A DNA stretch of 64,000 nt from Rhizobium favelukesii (GTDB taxonomy: Bacteria; Pseudomonadota; Alphaproteobacteria; Rhizobiales; Rhizobiaceae): assembly GCF_000577275.2 (NCBI RefSeq), contig NZ_HG916855.1, forward strand, positions 434,001 through 498,000, in the 5' to 3' direction. The notes beneath the pieces are model-generated. The model had not been told where the DNA came from. It saw nothing but the letters and a program-made list of their open reading frames with translations, and searched no databases. The translations under genes and the position numbers were made by a program. How positions within the stretch are numbered: the first letter of the stretch is position 1; every line of letters starts with the position of its first letter. Positions 34,461 to 42,677 of this stretch are shown here, in pieces.

Positions 34461-36191
34461 CGAAACGCTATAGCGCGACGATCAGGATGAGACGCCGCAT
34501 TGCCTCGCCAAAAATGCTCCTTGATTATTGGCCGTTGCCTCATCTGATTTGCTCCCAGCATTTGTGGGTGCGGAGCAAATCAGATGAGGCACATCAGCGT
34601 GACGACCAAGAAAGAATTGATTGCAGCTTTAGCAAAGCGCTACCTCCAAGGCAGCCGAGAGGAAAAATCGCGCATTCTCGATCAGTTCGTTGCGATCAGC
34701 GGCATGCACCGGAAACATGCGATGCGGTTACTCCGCGGCACACATAATCAAGTCGCGTCTCGACCACGTCCTCGGATCTATGACGAAGCCGCCCGCCAAG
34801 CGCTTATCGTGTTGTGGGAGTCGTCCGACCGTGTTTGTGGAAAGCGGCTAAAGGCGCTGCTCCCGACGCTGGTCATCTCCATGGAGCGGCACGGACACCT
34901 CAACCTGGATGACCGGGTTCGGGCTCTGTTATTGCAGATGAGCGCCGCGACGATGGATCGCGCTCTGAAAGACATTCGCGAAACAGCGGGCGGCCGGCGA
35001 CGCCGGCATTCGGTGGCTTCGTCTGCGTTAAGGCGTAGCGTCCCCGTCCGGACATTCTCTGACTGGGATGATCCCGCGCCTGGGTTTGTTGAAGCAGATC
35101 TTGTCTCCCACTCCGGCCCCGTTGCGCGGGGCAGCTTCGTCCAAACGCTAGTCCTCACCGATATTGCCAGTGGCTGGACGGAATGTGCGCCTCTGCTTGT
35201 GCGTGAGCAGAAGCTTCTGACGGAAGTGTTGAGTGAGTTGCGGCGTCTGATGCCGTTTCCGCTGCTCGGCTTCGATACGGACAATGACAGCGTGTTCATC
35301 AACGAAACGATCAGGGATTACTGCCTTGATTCCAATATCGAGTTCACGCGTTGCCGTCCCTACCGCAAGAATGATCAGGCTTTCGTCGAGCAGAAGAATG
35401 GGTCGATCGTTCGCCGCATTGTTGGTTATCATCGCTATGAGGGGGTCGAGGCCGCTGCGACCCTGGCCGATCTATACCGATCGGTGCGCTTGTTCATAAA
35501 CTTCTTTCAGCCATCCTTTAAGCTGCGGGAGAAGCGTCGCGATGGCGCGGTGGTCAAAAAGATCTATCATCCTCCTGCGACACCCTATCAGAGGCTCTTG
35601 GCAGATCCGAGAACACCGACCGAAGTCCGAAATCGGCTATCGCACATCGGCGATCAGTTGGATCCTGTGAAACTATTGCGCGATATTCGAACAGCGCAGC
35701 AGCGTCTTGTCGAGGTTGCCAGCAATGCCTCGCTGTCAACAGCCACGCCGGATATCGAAACGTTCTTGCAGAACCTGCGCCACGCCTGGACGGAAGGCGA
35801 AGTCCGTCCGACGGCCAAAGCGAAACCAAAACTGCGCCGAGAGCGACGTAGACCAGACCCGCTCATCCGCGTGACCGACGATCTCCGCTCTTGGTTTGAG
35901 GAGGAACCTTGGCGGACAGGCCGCGAGTTGCTCGAGCGGCTTCAAGCGCGTTATCCGAATGAGTACCCCGACGGACTCCTGCGAACAGTGCAACGGCGCG
36001 TCAAAGAGTGGCGTCGAAATAAAGCCCATGCCATGATCTTCGGCGCAAATTCCGAAACAGCTCAACTCTCCGCGACTTGAACGCTCGCAGCAGAAAGGAG
36101 CAATCTTGTGAGGCAATGATCAAGTGCATCAGGAACATTCACAGGCGAGGCAATACGAGTCTCACCTTGTTTGTCGCCGCGCACGAAACGC
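34461..36191. mobile_element. Nested insertion sequence with 8-bp target duplication
   Basis: CGAAACGC occurs at 34461-34468 and 36184-36191 and flanks a 1715-bp element (34469-36183). Its ends are imperfect inverted repeats of about 40 bp that both run into GTGAGAC/ATGAGAC and then ATTGCCTCGCC. It carries one transposase gene. Confidence 0.85.
34584..36080 (+). CDS. ISNCY-like transposase with integrase catalytic core
   Basis: A 498-residue transposase. The N-terminal helical part reads LAKRYLQGSREEKSRILDQF and GMHRKHAMRLL. The rve-type DDE domain includes FVEADLVSHSGPVARGSFVQTL, DIASGWTECAPLLVR, GFDTDNDSVFINETIRDYC and CRPYRKNDQAFVEQKNGSIVRR with the final acidic residue. The frame is intact and lies fully inside the nested element, so this IS may still be active. 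I place it in the unclassified (ISNCY) group by resemblance only. Confidence 0.8.
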   Translation: MRHISVTTKKELIAALAKRYLQGSREEKSRILDQFVAISGMHRKHAMRLLRGTHNQVASRPRPRIYDEAARQALIVLWESSDRVCGKRLKALLPTLVISMERHGHLNLDDRVRALLLQMSAATMDRALKDIRETAGGRRRRHSVASSALRRSVPVRTFSDWDDPAPGFVEADLVSHSGPVARGSFVQTLVLTDIASGWTECAPLLVREQKLLTEVLSELRRLMPFPLLGFDTDNDSVFINETIRDYCLDSNIEFTRCRPYRKNDQAFVEQKNGSIVRRIVGYHRYEGVEAAATLADLYRSVRLFINFFQPSFKLREKRRDGAVVKKIYHPPATPYQRLLADPRTPTEVRNRLSHIGDQLDPVKLLRDIRTAQQRLVEVASNASLSTATPDIETFLQNLRHAWTEGEVRPTAKAKPKLRRERRRPDPLIRVTDDLRSWFEEEPWRTGRELLERLQARYPNEYPDGLLRTVQRRVKEWRRNKAHAMIFGANSETAQLSAT

Positions 36192-36440
36192 GCTGGCTGA
36201 TCGCAGAATCACCGCCTGCATTCCGTCAAAGGCCAACAGAAAGGTCCCAATCCCGCATGACGTTGTGCTCTACAAGCAACGTCACAAGATCGAAAACATG
36301 TTCGGAAAACTCAAAGACTGGCGTCGTATTCACACTCGATACGACCGCTGCGCCCACACCTTTTTCTCAAGCATATGCATAGCAGCGGCCGTGATCTTTT
36401 GGCTCTGATTAGTGAGTCCTGACCCTAACTGCAATTAAGT

Positions 36441-36600
36441 TTACGATGCCTCGAAGACGGCTTTCTTCTTTGTGATTGCAGTAGTCAGGCCTTTCAAAAG
36501 GTTGGCGTCAACGCCGTCGGCGATCGAAATGCCCAGCTTCGGGGCCGCGCTCAACGCTGCGGAGGGTCGATAGCTCCGCCGGTATCGTTCGAGACGCGCA
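36441..36600 (-). pseudogene. Fragment of catalase HPII (KatE) C-terminal domain
   Basis: A short leftward frame reads RPSAALSAAPKLGISIADGVDANLLKGLTTAITKKKAVFE and then stops. The GISIADGVDANLL-KGL pattern matches the flavodoxin/PfpI-like C-terminal domain of large-subunit catalases. The segment lies immediately next to the IS5 right end, so the transposon probably destroyed the gene. The catalytic haem domain is not present. Confidence 0.45.
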
Positions 36601-36719
36601 AACCGGAAGCCGTTGCTTATGTGTGTGTGTCTGACAGCTCTCTCCATTATTTGTCCTTCCCATGTTGGCGAAGGATGCGCGGCGGCGGCCACCAGGCCGC
36701 CGCCGTGCATTCGTCTCGA

Positions 36720-37229
36720 TCAGCTCTTGATGGCGATGCGCCTGACCTGCGACTGCGCCTTCTCCGTCTTCGGCAAGGTGACAGTCAGCACGCCGTTCCT
36801 GAAGGTGGCGTCGACCTGGTCTTCCTTGACCTCGACACTGAGCGGAATGCGGCGCTCGAAGCGGCCGTAGTAGCGCTCGGAGAACTGCCGATCCTTGTCC
36901 TCGCTCTCGGAGCGCTTTTCGCCCTTCAGCATCAGCACGCCGTCATTAAGCAGGACTTCGATGTCCTTTTCCTCAAGGCCGGGGACTTCGGCCGTCACCT
37001 TGATCTCCTTGTCGGTATCTGAGATCTCGACACTCGGCCAGCCGCCCCCGAACGTGGCGCTGTTGCCGAAGGACGGCAGGCCGGAGCCAAAGCCGCGGAA
37101 GACGTCATCGAACAGACGGTTCACCTCGCGATGAAGCGACAGGAAGGGATCACGGTCGTTATCGCGCAAGAGACTTGGAACCTGGTTGCCATTGTTGCGG
37201 CTCCAGGGGATCAGATCACGAACACTCAT
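36720..37229 (-). CDS. Hsp20/alpha-crystallin small heat shock protein
   Basis: A 169-residue small heat-shock protein of the HSP16.5-like class. N-terminal DLIPWSRNN and DPFLSLHREVNRLFDDVFRGF are followed by the alpha-crystallin domain (WPSVEISDTDKEIKVTAEVPGL, GVLMLKGEKRSE, FERRIPLSVEVKEDQVDATFRNGVLTVTLPK). ATG 37229 has AAGGAG upstream. It acts as an ATP-independent holdase. Its leader has a GGCGCCGG-GCAT-CCGGCGCC hairpin but not the ROSE-type site seen in the other two hsp20 genes, so it may be regulated differently. Confidence 0.92.
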   Translation of the reverse strand: MSVRDLIPWSRNNGNQVPSLLRDNDRDPFLSLHREVNRLFDDVFRGFGSGLPSFGNSATFGGGWPSVEISDTDKEIKVTAEVPGLEEKDIEVLLNDGVLMLKGEKRSESEDKDRQFSERYYGRFERRIPLSVEVKEDQVDATFRNGVLTVTLPKTEKAQSQVRRIAIKS

Positions 37230-37320
37230 GGTTCTTCTCCTTTCAGTTGGTTCGGTGGAAAAGCTTTCCTGCCGGCGCCGGATGCCCGGCGCCATATTTT
37301 GCCCACTGCTAGCGGAAGGC

Positions 37321-37797
37321 TTAAGCCGCCTGCTTCTTGGCCTCGATCTGCTTGGTCTCGGCCTTCGGCATTCCCTGGCCGGTTCGGATCTCGATCTGGC
37401 GCGGCTTCATCTCCTCAGGGATTTCGCGCTTGAGATCGATGGTCAGCAGACCGTTGACGAGACCCGCACCCACGACCTTGACGTGGTCGGCCAGTTCGAA
37501 GCGACGCTGGAACGAACGGCCGGCGATGCCGCGATGCAGATATTCGACGTCATCGCTGTTCGCCTTCTGCCCCGCGACGATGAGCATGTTCTGCTCTTGG
37601 GTGATCGCCAGTTCGTCCTGTGACAAGCCCGCCACTGCCATGACAATGCGGTAATCATTCTCGCCAGTTTTGGCGATATCGTAAGGCGGCCAAGTGTCGA
37701 TCGTCTCGGCGCGGCTAGCAGCCTCGAGCGCGTTCAACATCCGGTCGAAGCCGATGCTGGACCGGAAGAGGGGAGAGAAATCGAGGTTTGTCCTCAT
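37321..37797 (-). CDS. IbpA-type small heat shock protein
   Basis: A 158-residue IbpA-like protein: LDFSPLFRSSIGFDRMLNAL, WPPYDIAKTGENDYRIVMAVAG, YLHRGIAGRSFQRRFELADHV, NGLLTIDLKREIPEEMKPR. ATG 37797 is eight bases after AGGAGG, while the in-frame ATG at 37803 is only two bases away. The leader carries a ROSE-like RNA thermometer. It is a paralogue of the gene at 39456; the two proteins differ mainly at the C-terminus. Confidence 0.92.
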   Translation of the reverse strand: MRTNLDFSPLFRSSIGFDRMLNALEAASRAETIDTWPPYDIAKTGENDYRIVMAVAGLSQDELAITQEQNMLIVAGQKANSDDVEYLHRGIAGRSFQRRFELADHVKVVGAGLVNGLLTIDLKREIPEEMKPRQIEIRTGQGMPKAETKQIEAKKQAA

Positions 37798-37890
37798 AGC
37801 CATATCCTCCTTATAAGCAACATGGATACAAGGAGACGCCAAGAGCGACCGGCGTCTCCTGGACCTTATGCCGACCCCCATTTGGGCGAC
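37798..37890 (-). promoter_or_regulatory. ROSE-like RNA thermometer upstream of IbpA-type gene
   Basis: Reading leftward, the leader has a perfect 10-bp hairpin (AGGAGACGCC with GGCGTCTCCT, 37831-37860) and then ATCC-ATGTTGCTTATA-AGGAGGAT. There the TTGCT and ATCC bases can pair with the ribosome-binding site, the defining final hairpin of rhizobial ROSE elements. Melting at high temperature would free AGGAGG. Assigned from sequence pattern; not tested. Confidence 0.75.
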
Positions 37891-38006
37891 CGACAATACT
37901 AATATAATTCAGTGCCTTACGGTTTCAAGAGAGGTGGGAGTTCCCAGCGGAAAATTGAATTCTCTCCGAGGCGCCACCATATCTGAGCCGAGGTAGAGAG
38001 GAGCAA

Positions 38007-38237
38007 ATGGCTATGACAATGACTTCAGACGACGTCATCGCCGTCCTTGGGCCTGCCGACGAAACGCTGGTGGCCGAGGTCATTGCGACAGGGGCTACGC
38101 AGGCTGAACTCGCCGAGGCATTTGCGTGGGCCAGCAACGACGAAGCCTTGATGGGCGAAGGTCGCCGTCTGCCGACAGGCAGGGTTGCCGCGCTCGTTGA
38201 TCTGCTATCCGCCGACGAGGAAGAGCAGGATAGATAA
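38007..38237 (+). CDS. Small conserved hypothetical protein
   Basis: A 76-residue acidic protein: MTSDDVIAVLGPADETLVAE, TGATQAELAEAFAWASNDEA, PTGRVAALVDLL. AGGAG precedes the first ATG; ATG 38013 gives better spacing. The composition is that of a folded helical protein, and similar small proteins recur near hsp20 and DUF982 genes in rhizobia as I recall them. No function is known. It is divergent from the IbpA-type gene. Confidence 0.65.
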   Translation: MAMTMTSDDVIAVLGPADETLVAEVIATGATQAELAEAFAWASNDEALMGEGRRLPTGRVAALVDLLSADEEEQDR

Positions 38238-38276
38238 TATTACTTGCCGCTGCCCGGGCGCGATCGACCCAACCGG

Positions 38277-39185
38277 TCATGCCGTCGCCAGCACGCGGAT
38301 ATCGCCCTTGCGATCGATCACGTCCACCACGACATTGCGACCGGAGCGTCGAACAGCAATGTCGGCCGAACCATTGCCGATCAGCAGATGTCGCAACGTG
38401 ACCTCGTCGAGGAAGCTCGGAAGCCGCGGCTCGTTCAAGCTGATCTGCAAGGCATTCGGATCGAACTCGAGACCGAGGCACGACTGCAATAACGACATAG
38501 GTGTTGCCGCTGCCCATGCCTGCGGCGAGCAGGCGACCGGATAGAAGGTCGGTCCCTGCGCGCGCCGGCGCGGCAGGCCGCAGAAGAGTTCGGGAAGCCG
38601 CCGCAAGTCGATATAGGTCGAAGCGGCAAATAGTCCCTCAAAGATCCGCGCGGCTTCAGTGCGATAGCCATAGCGAGCAAGGCCGCTGGCGATCAGGGCA
38701 TTGTCATGCGGCCAGATCGACCCATTGTGGTAGCTCATGGGATTATAGCGCGCCTCTGTGGAGGCAATAGTGCGGACGCCCCAGCCACAGAAGGATGAGG
38801 CACTCATCAAGGTGAGGGCGAGCCGCGCGGCCCGTTCGGGATAGGCGATGCCGGTGAACAGGGCATGGCCGGCATTGGAGGAGCGGACCTTGCAGGGTCG
38901 CTTGTCCCCGTCGAGCGCCAGCACGTATGTGCCAAGTTCCTCGTCGAAGAAGCTTGTATCAAAGGCGCGGCGCAGGCCCTCCGCCCGCGCTAAGAAGCCC
39001 GCGGCCCGTTCTGGCCGGCCGAGGATCCGAAAGATCTCGGCGGCCGCATGAAAGGCGCCATAGACATAGGCCTGAACTTCGGCGATCGCGATCGGACCCC
39101 TTGGCCAGCGTACCGTCCGCGTGGAAAATGGAGTCGTGGCTATCCTTCCATGCCTGGTTGACCAACCCTTCTTCCGTCTTTGCCG
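38277..39185 (-). pseudogene. Amylo-alpha-1,6-glucosidase-like enzyme, C-terminal relic with frameshift
   Basis: Leftward from about 39185 one frame reads TEEGLVNQAWKDSHDSIFHADGTLAKG. After an extra base near 39100 another frame continues with PIAIAEVQAYVYGAFHAAAE, FDTSFFDEELGTYVLALDGDKRPC and YNPMSYHNGSIWPHDNALIASG to the stop at 38277. This is the catalytic (alpha/alpha)6-barrel C-terminal half of a glycogen-debranching-type glucosidase (GDE_C). The N-terminal domain is absent, so the gene is dead. Confidence 0.75.
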
Positions 39186-39397
39186 GCTTTGAATTCCGCG
39201 GTTGGACCGACGGCGGCGATCTGCGCCGCCTTTTGTGAAAGCCTGCGCTATATAGAGAATATAGCTGCAGTTTGAGCTCGATCGAGCGGTTCGCTAGGAC
39301 TGAAGACACCCTAAATTTTCTCAGGCGCAGCTCTTGAATCCGAAATTCTCAAAAACCAAATCGATAGCCGCCAGCCGCTGAGGATAAAGCTGGCCTT

Positions 39398-39455
39398 GCT
39401 GGAAGCGCCATCTTTCGGCGCTCCGTACCCATGTTGCTTCAAGGAGGATATGGCT
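39398..39455 (+). promoter_or_regulatory. Second ROSE-like RNA thermometer
   Basis: The leader has GAAGCGCC-ATCTTTC-GGCGCTCC and then CCCATGTTGCTTCAAGGAGG before the ATG. The TTGCT block and the CATGTTGCTT core are identical to the leader at 37798. This is the same presumed heat-melting ROSE-type hairpin over the ribosome site. Confidence 0.72.
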
Positions 39456-39932
39456 ATGGCAACATCCTACGACTATGCACCGCTGTTCCGATCCAGCGTC
39501 GGTTTCGATCGGGTCTTCAATCTTCTCGAAAGTGCTCAGCGCGCCCGCTCGATCAGCGACTGGCCGCCCTATGACATTGTCAAGACCGGCGATGACAGCT
39601 ATCGGATCTCGATCGCGGTGGCAGGTTTCGCCCAGGACGATCTCGACATCACATTCCAGTCCAACCTTCTGACCGTAACCGGCAAGAAGCAGGAGGCGGC
39701 TGCCGAAGCCTACCTTCATCGCGGCATAGCCGGCCGGCCGTTCGAACACCGGTTCGAGCTCGCCGACCATGTCAGGGTGAACGGAGCGGACCTAAAGAAC
39801 GGTCTCTTGTCCGTGGATCTCGTTCGTGAGGTTCCGGGGGAAATGAAGCCGCGTAAAATCGACATCGAGACTGCGCCGACTCTTGAGCCGTCGGCTTCTC
39901 CCGCGCAGATCGAAGCGCAGAACGCCGCTTAA
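39456..39932 (+). CDS. IbpA-type small heat shock protein
   Basis: A 158-residue Hsp20: YDYAPLFRSSVGFDRVFNLL, WPPYDIVKTGDDSYRISIAVAGF, YLHRGIAGRPFEHRFELADHV, NGLLSVDLVREVPGEMKPR. ATG 39456 is preferred over 39450 by spacing to AGGAGG. It is a paralogue of the gene at 37321 in the opposite direction, with a near-identical leader core. The interval between the two holds a small gene and the glucosidase relic. Confidence 0.92.
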   Translation: MATSYDYAPLFRSSVGFDRVFNLLESAQRARSISDWPPYDIVKTGDDSYRISIAVAGFAQDDLDITFQSNLLTVTGKKQEAAAEAYLHRGIAGRPFEHRFELADHVRVNGADLKNGLLSVDLVREVPGEMKPRKIDIETAPTLEPSASPAQIEAQNAA

Positions 39933-40004
39933 GCAGAACCCATCAAGGAGGGGGCGTCGCTGTGGCGGCGCCCGTCTACATCGCGGGTTGGGAAGGAGAG
40001 CATT

Positions 40005-40304
40005 ATGAAACCCGATATGTTCAAACAGCCTGTTTTCATTCTTGTCGGCCTCGGCTTTCCGGCAGAGGTTCGCAGCGTGATGGACGCCTACCGGCATCTC
40101 GTCGAGTGGCCGGCGGCGCTCAGAGATAACGCGCACTCAGTAGCGCTTAAGGCGTGCGGAGCAGCGCTGCGCGGTGAAATCGAAGCGGAGACCGCCCGCG
40201 GCCTATTTGCCGCCTTTGCTGAAAAGCACGATCTGCTGGCGCCGGAAACCAACGTCATCGCCGCGTCTCGCCTGCGCCGGGACAGGGATCCGCACGTACG
40301 CTGA
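40005..40304 (+). CDS. DUF982 protein
   Basis: A 99-residue protein with the DUF982 pattern: FKQPVFILVGLGFPAEVRSVMDAYRHLVEWP, then HSVALKACGAALRGEIEAETARGLFAAFAEKHDLL in positions 7-37 and 44-80. These small proteins are common in rhizobia and uncharacterised. GGAGAG lies upstream of the ATG. It follows the Hsp20 gene by 72 nt and could be on the same heat-induced transcript. Confidence 0.8.
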   Translation: MKPDMFKQPVFILVGLGFPAEVRSVMDAYRHLVEWPAALRDNAHSVALKACGAALRGEIEAETARGLFAAFAEKHDLLAPETNVIAASRLRRDRDPHVR

Positions 40305-40389
40305 GGTAAAGCGATGATGGACAACATGTTGGAGCAGGCTGCCAGCAATGCCATGACGATCGGGCCAACAGTTCTAGCGCCGCAAGGGC

Positions 40390-40585
40390 TTCGACGGCCA
40401 ATCGATTGTGGTAGGGGCGCCCGCACTTTCTGTCGACGATAAGCGAACGATCCTCGCGGCATGGGCTTCGGACTTTTACGCGATCGATTCGAAAGCGTGC
40501 CTCCGTCACGTTCCAGGGACACCGGAGCCGGTTTCGATGATGAGGTTCAGTCTGCCCTCAGAGAACTCGATCGGTGCTACGATAC
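40390..40585 (+). pseudogene. Relic of a small conserved rhizobial protein
   Basis: One frame reads LSVDDKRTILAAWASDFYAIDSKACLRHVPGT. About 40525 the sense continues in another frame as GFDDEVQSALRELDRCYDT and a stop. The pattern 'HP-LS-EKR-ILAxWASDxxAV' followed by 'DEI-AL-LD' is one I recall from a small rhizobial family next to stress genes. An indel separates the two halves and no good start is seen. Confidence 0.4.
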
Positions 40586-40968
40586 CTGACGGAAGACGCT
40601 CTCAGGCCCTTTGTCTCGTCGACTTCCCAAGCCGCTTGATGGCGTATCAAGCGAGCGATGTTCGTCGCCAGAGTGCTGGCACGTTTACTCGCTCCGGCTT
40701 GCGAGCGTTAGTCGCACCGGCTCTATTAGCGGCGGCGATCGCCTCGGTGTAATGTGCGACGATATTGGCCCAGCGCGAAAAGGCGACGAACATCCCCGGG
40801 AGCGGTCTCGACATCAATCTCGCTCGCAAGAGCTGCCGTCGGGCACTGAGCGCGATGGCCGGCGTTGGTTTTCGCTTCGATAGCGGCCACGCCGGAAATC
40901 CGAGATCCACCGATAAGCACGATCGCGCTCCCGGCACTCGTTAAGGCCGCCGCGCGTTTCGCCACGGT

Positions 40969-41310
40969 TCAACAGAGCGAGGATGTTCTCTTCGAGTTTA
41001 TCGGTGCGCATGGGGGTAAACTTCCACCGTGCCGGCCAGCCCAAGGCTTCCAGTGGCCGTAAGGCTCAGGGCGCGCCTGTCCTCCGCCATACGGTGTCCT
41101 TATTCGCCGAAGATAACCTTCCATAATCCGAGCATAGGCTCCCAATAGGCTAGCAGCACGCAACCTGTCGGGGAACCGGACGGCGTCAGCATAGTTCTCG
41201 ATATCTTCGATCCACCAATGGGCGCTATGGGCATAGGGTCGGAGATGTGGGTGGCGCATCAGAAGCACCGCCACTCCATAGCGAAAGCGGTTGAAGCGAG
41301 GGTCTTCCAT
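40969..41310 (-). CDS. Hypothetical protein opposite a terminase relic
   Basis: From ATG 41310 a 113-residue frame reads FRYGVAVLLMRHPHLRPYAHS, WWIEDIENYADAVRFPDRLRAASLLGAYARIMEGYLRR (positions 34-72). It has protein-like composition through about residue 75 and a less convincing tail. No family recognised. Its start overlaps the first codon of the oppositely read terminase fragment by two bases. Confidence 0.35.
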   Translation of the reverse strand: MEDPRFNRFRYGVAVLLMRHPHLRPYAHSAHWWIEDIENYADAVRFPDRLRAASLLGAYARIMEGYLRRIRTPYGGGQARPEPYGHWKPWAGRHGGSLPPCAPINSKRTSSLC

Positions 41311-41632
41311 GAAAGCCGTCACGGATGACGCGGCCGGAGAATGGTTTTGCGATATCGTCCGCGCGATCTTCGGCTCGATCGATGAGAAGCGCCATGTGAG
41401 AAACGTCTTCGGCCTGGCGCCGAAAAAGAATTCCAAGACGACGGGCGGCGCCGGCATCATGGTGACCGCGCTTCTGATGAATAAGCGCCCTCGCGCTGAG
41501 TTCCTTTTGATCGGGCCGCACAGGATGTTGCCGACACTGCCCTACAAGCAGCGCGTCCTACAAGGGACTACGAGAGGAGCAAGACAACGCGGCGGTATAC
41601 GAGATCACAGACTTGGGTTGATCTTCGGCTAG
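41309..41632 (+). pseudogene. Phage terminase large-subunit fragment
   Basis: The frame from 41309 encodes VTDDAAGEWFCDIVRAIFGS, then RNVFGLAPKKNSKTTGGAGIM with a Walker A-like KKNSKTT, then LLMNKRPRAEFLLIGP. This is the start of the ATPase domain of a TerL (Terminase_1-type) packaging motor. After about residue 78 similarity is lost. No capsid, portal or tail gene is nearby, so it is a small prophage remnant. Confidence 0.65.
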
Positions 41633-41697
41633 ACCGGCTCGCCGTCGAAGGCACTCGAGGCAGCATGTAGACCTTTAAAGAGGCCTTAAAGCGAATT

Positions 41698-41955
41698 TCA
41701 GAACTTCCCGAACCCCCTGGTCCCCTCTCGGCTAAGATTGAGACCGCGTGCGGCATCGACAATCTGCTGCAGCTGCTTCACGTCGCGCACGCCCTGCCGA
41801 TAAAGCTCGATGGTCATCGCGGCCATGCGATTCGCCTCTTCGGAGCCAGGCTCTATTCTGAAGTCTCCGCAAATCGCATCGAGAACTGCACGACATTTGC
41901 GCAGGTCATCAGAATCCAAGGGTTCATCGTGGCGACTGAATTGTTTTCGAGACAT
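41698..41955 (-). CDS. Small conserved rhizobial hypothetical protein
   Basis: An 85-residue protein starting at ATG 41955 after GGAGG: SRHDEPLDSDDLRKCRAVLDAICGDFRIEPGSEEANRMAAMTIELYRQGVRD in positions 5-56. The composition and the start site support a real gene; it resembles small proteins repeated in rhizobial genomes whose role is unknown. The in-frame ATG at 41991 is an alternative start. Confidence 0.6.
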   Translation of the reverse strand: MSRKQFSRHDEPLDSDDLRKCRAVLDAICGDFRIEPGSEEANRMAAMTIELYRQGVRDVKQLQQIVDAARGLNLSREGTRGFGKF

Positions 41956-42151
41956 CACAACATCCTCCATGAAGAACATCGCGTTTGCCATCGCGAAAGA
42001 GGCTCCGCCATGACAGCGGAGCTAGTGTTGAAGACAAGGAAAGGTCGAGGCAAAGCCTCTGATCGCTAAAATGCGATTGCCGGTCTTTTGTTCCGCGTCA
42101 GTCCAAGACCATGCTGCTGTCCAGCACGTGCGGCTTTGTCCGATGACGCAG

Positions 42152-42415
42152 TTAATCGCGAAACTCTGGGTTGCTAGGGAAGTCGAATGGGACTTGCGCA
42201 TCCATCGCGGCGGCAAGAAAGGCGAACTGCGCTTCTTCTTCGGCAATGGCGCCCCTCGCGGCCCCTGCGCACGCTTCCATCGCCAGAATGAAGGGGAGCC
42301 CGCTGTTAACTGGCCAATCAGAGAATAATAGGCCGAGCGCCTCTTCTGCCGAGGCGATCGCGTAGACCGCCTCGTTGCGTCTCACGATTACGACCAACCA
42401 TCCCATCCCCGACAC
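42152..42415 (-). CDS. DUF982 protein
   Basis: An 87-residue DUF982 member: WLVVIVRRNEAVYAIASAEEALGLLFSDWP and FILAMEACAGAARGAIAEEEAQFAFLAAAMDA (positions 6-35 and 41-72). It is the second DUF982 gene in the stress patch and only distantly similar to the one at 40005. Uncharacterised family. Confidence 0.75.
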   Translation of the reverse strand: MSGMGWLVVIVRRNEAVYAIASAEEALGLLFSDWPVNSGLPFILAMEACAGAARGAIAEEEAQFAFLAAAMDAQVPFDFPSNPEFRD

Positions 42416-42677
42416 AGGCTCACTGTTCCATGATGCTCTCGATCGCCTGGACTTCGTAAGGCGATCTCATCGAACTCTGCCCACGGCGACAGGTTCCGCC
42501 GCAGTCGGTGTGCGTCTGGAACTTTGGATTCCTTCAGGCGTTCTGCTTCGGCAAGAGGAGATCATGCATGACAGATGACAAGTTCAAGGTGAGCGTCCGG
42601 TGAGGGGATTTTGGTCAGGCGGGGAATTGGCGCAAGTTACGACACAGATGAATCATTTGTGACGTAACAGGGTATGA

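Larger units (their letters stand above)
33931..36408 (+). pseudogene. IS5/IS427-type transposase, split by ISNCY-like element
   Basis: ORF A (33931-34299) gives LSEAQMRRIKPYFPWSHSIP and GLRWRDAPKEYGPHKTIYNRF. A slippery A-AAA-AAG at 34251-34257 would allow a -1 shift into GDVPRRIGRTKGGLNSKLHAVCDGQG, the usual two-ORF arrangement of the group. The frame breaks at FRNA (34468) and resumes at 36192 as LADRRITACIPSKANRK, then HKIENMFGKLKDWRRIHTRYDRCAHTF. Excising the nested element restores the protein, so it was intact before that insertion. Confidence 0.8.
33931..36425. mobile_element. IS5-family (IS427 group) element, left end not found, split by another IS
   Basis: The transposase gene begins at 33931 and its C-terminus ends at 36408, followed by a terminal repeat ending GACCCT near 36425. 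The matching left repeat is not visible upstream of 33931; a stray copy lies at 26235. A 1715-bp IS interrupts the element. Confidence 0.7.

Noticed and set aside
34555..34600. Repeated GCAAATCAGATGAGGC words near the nested IS transposase start as a separate repeat element
   Set aside because: They form a local inverted repeat inside the left end of the nested IS and are explained by it.
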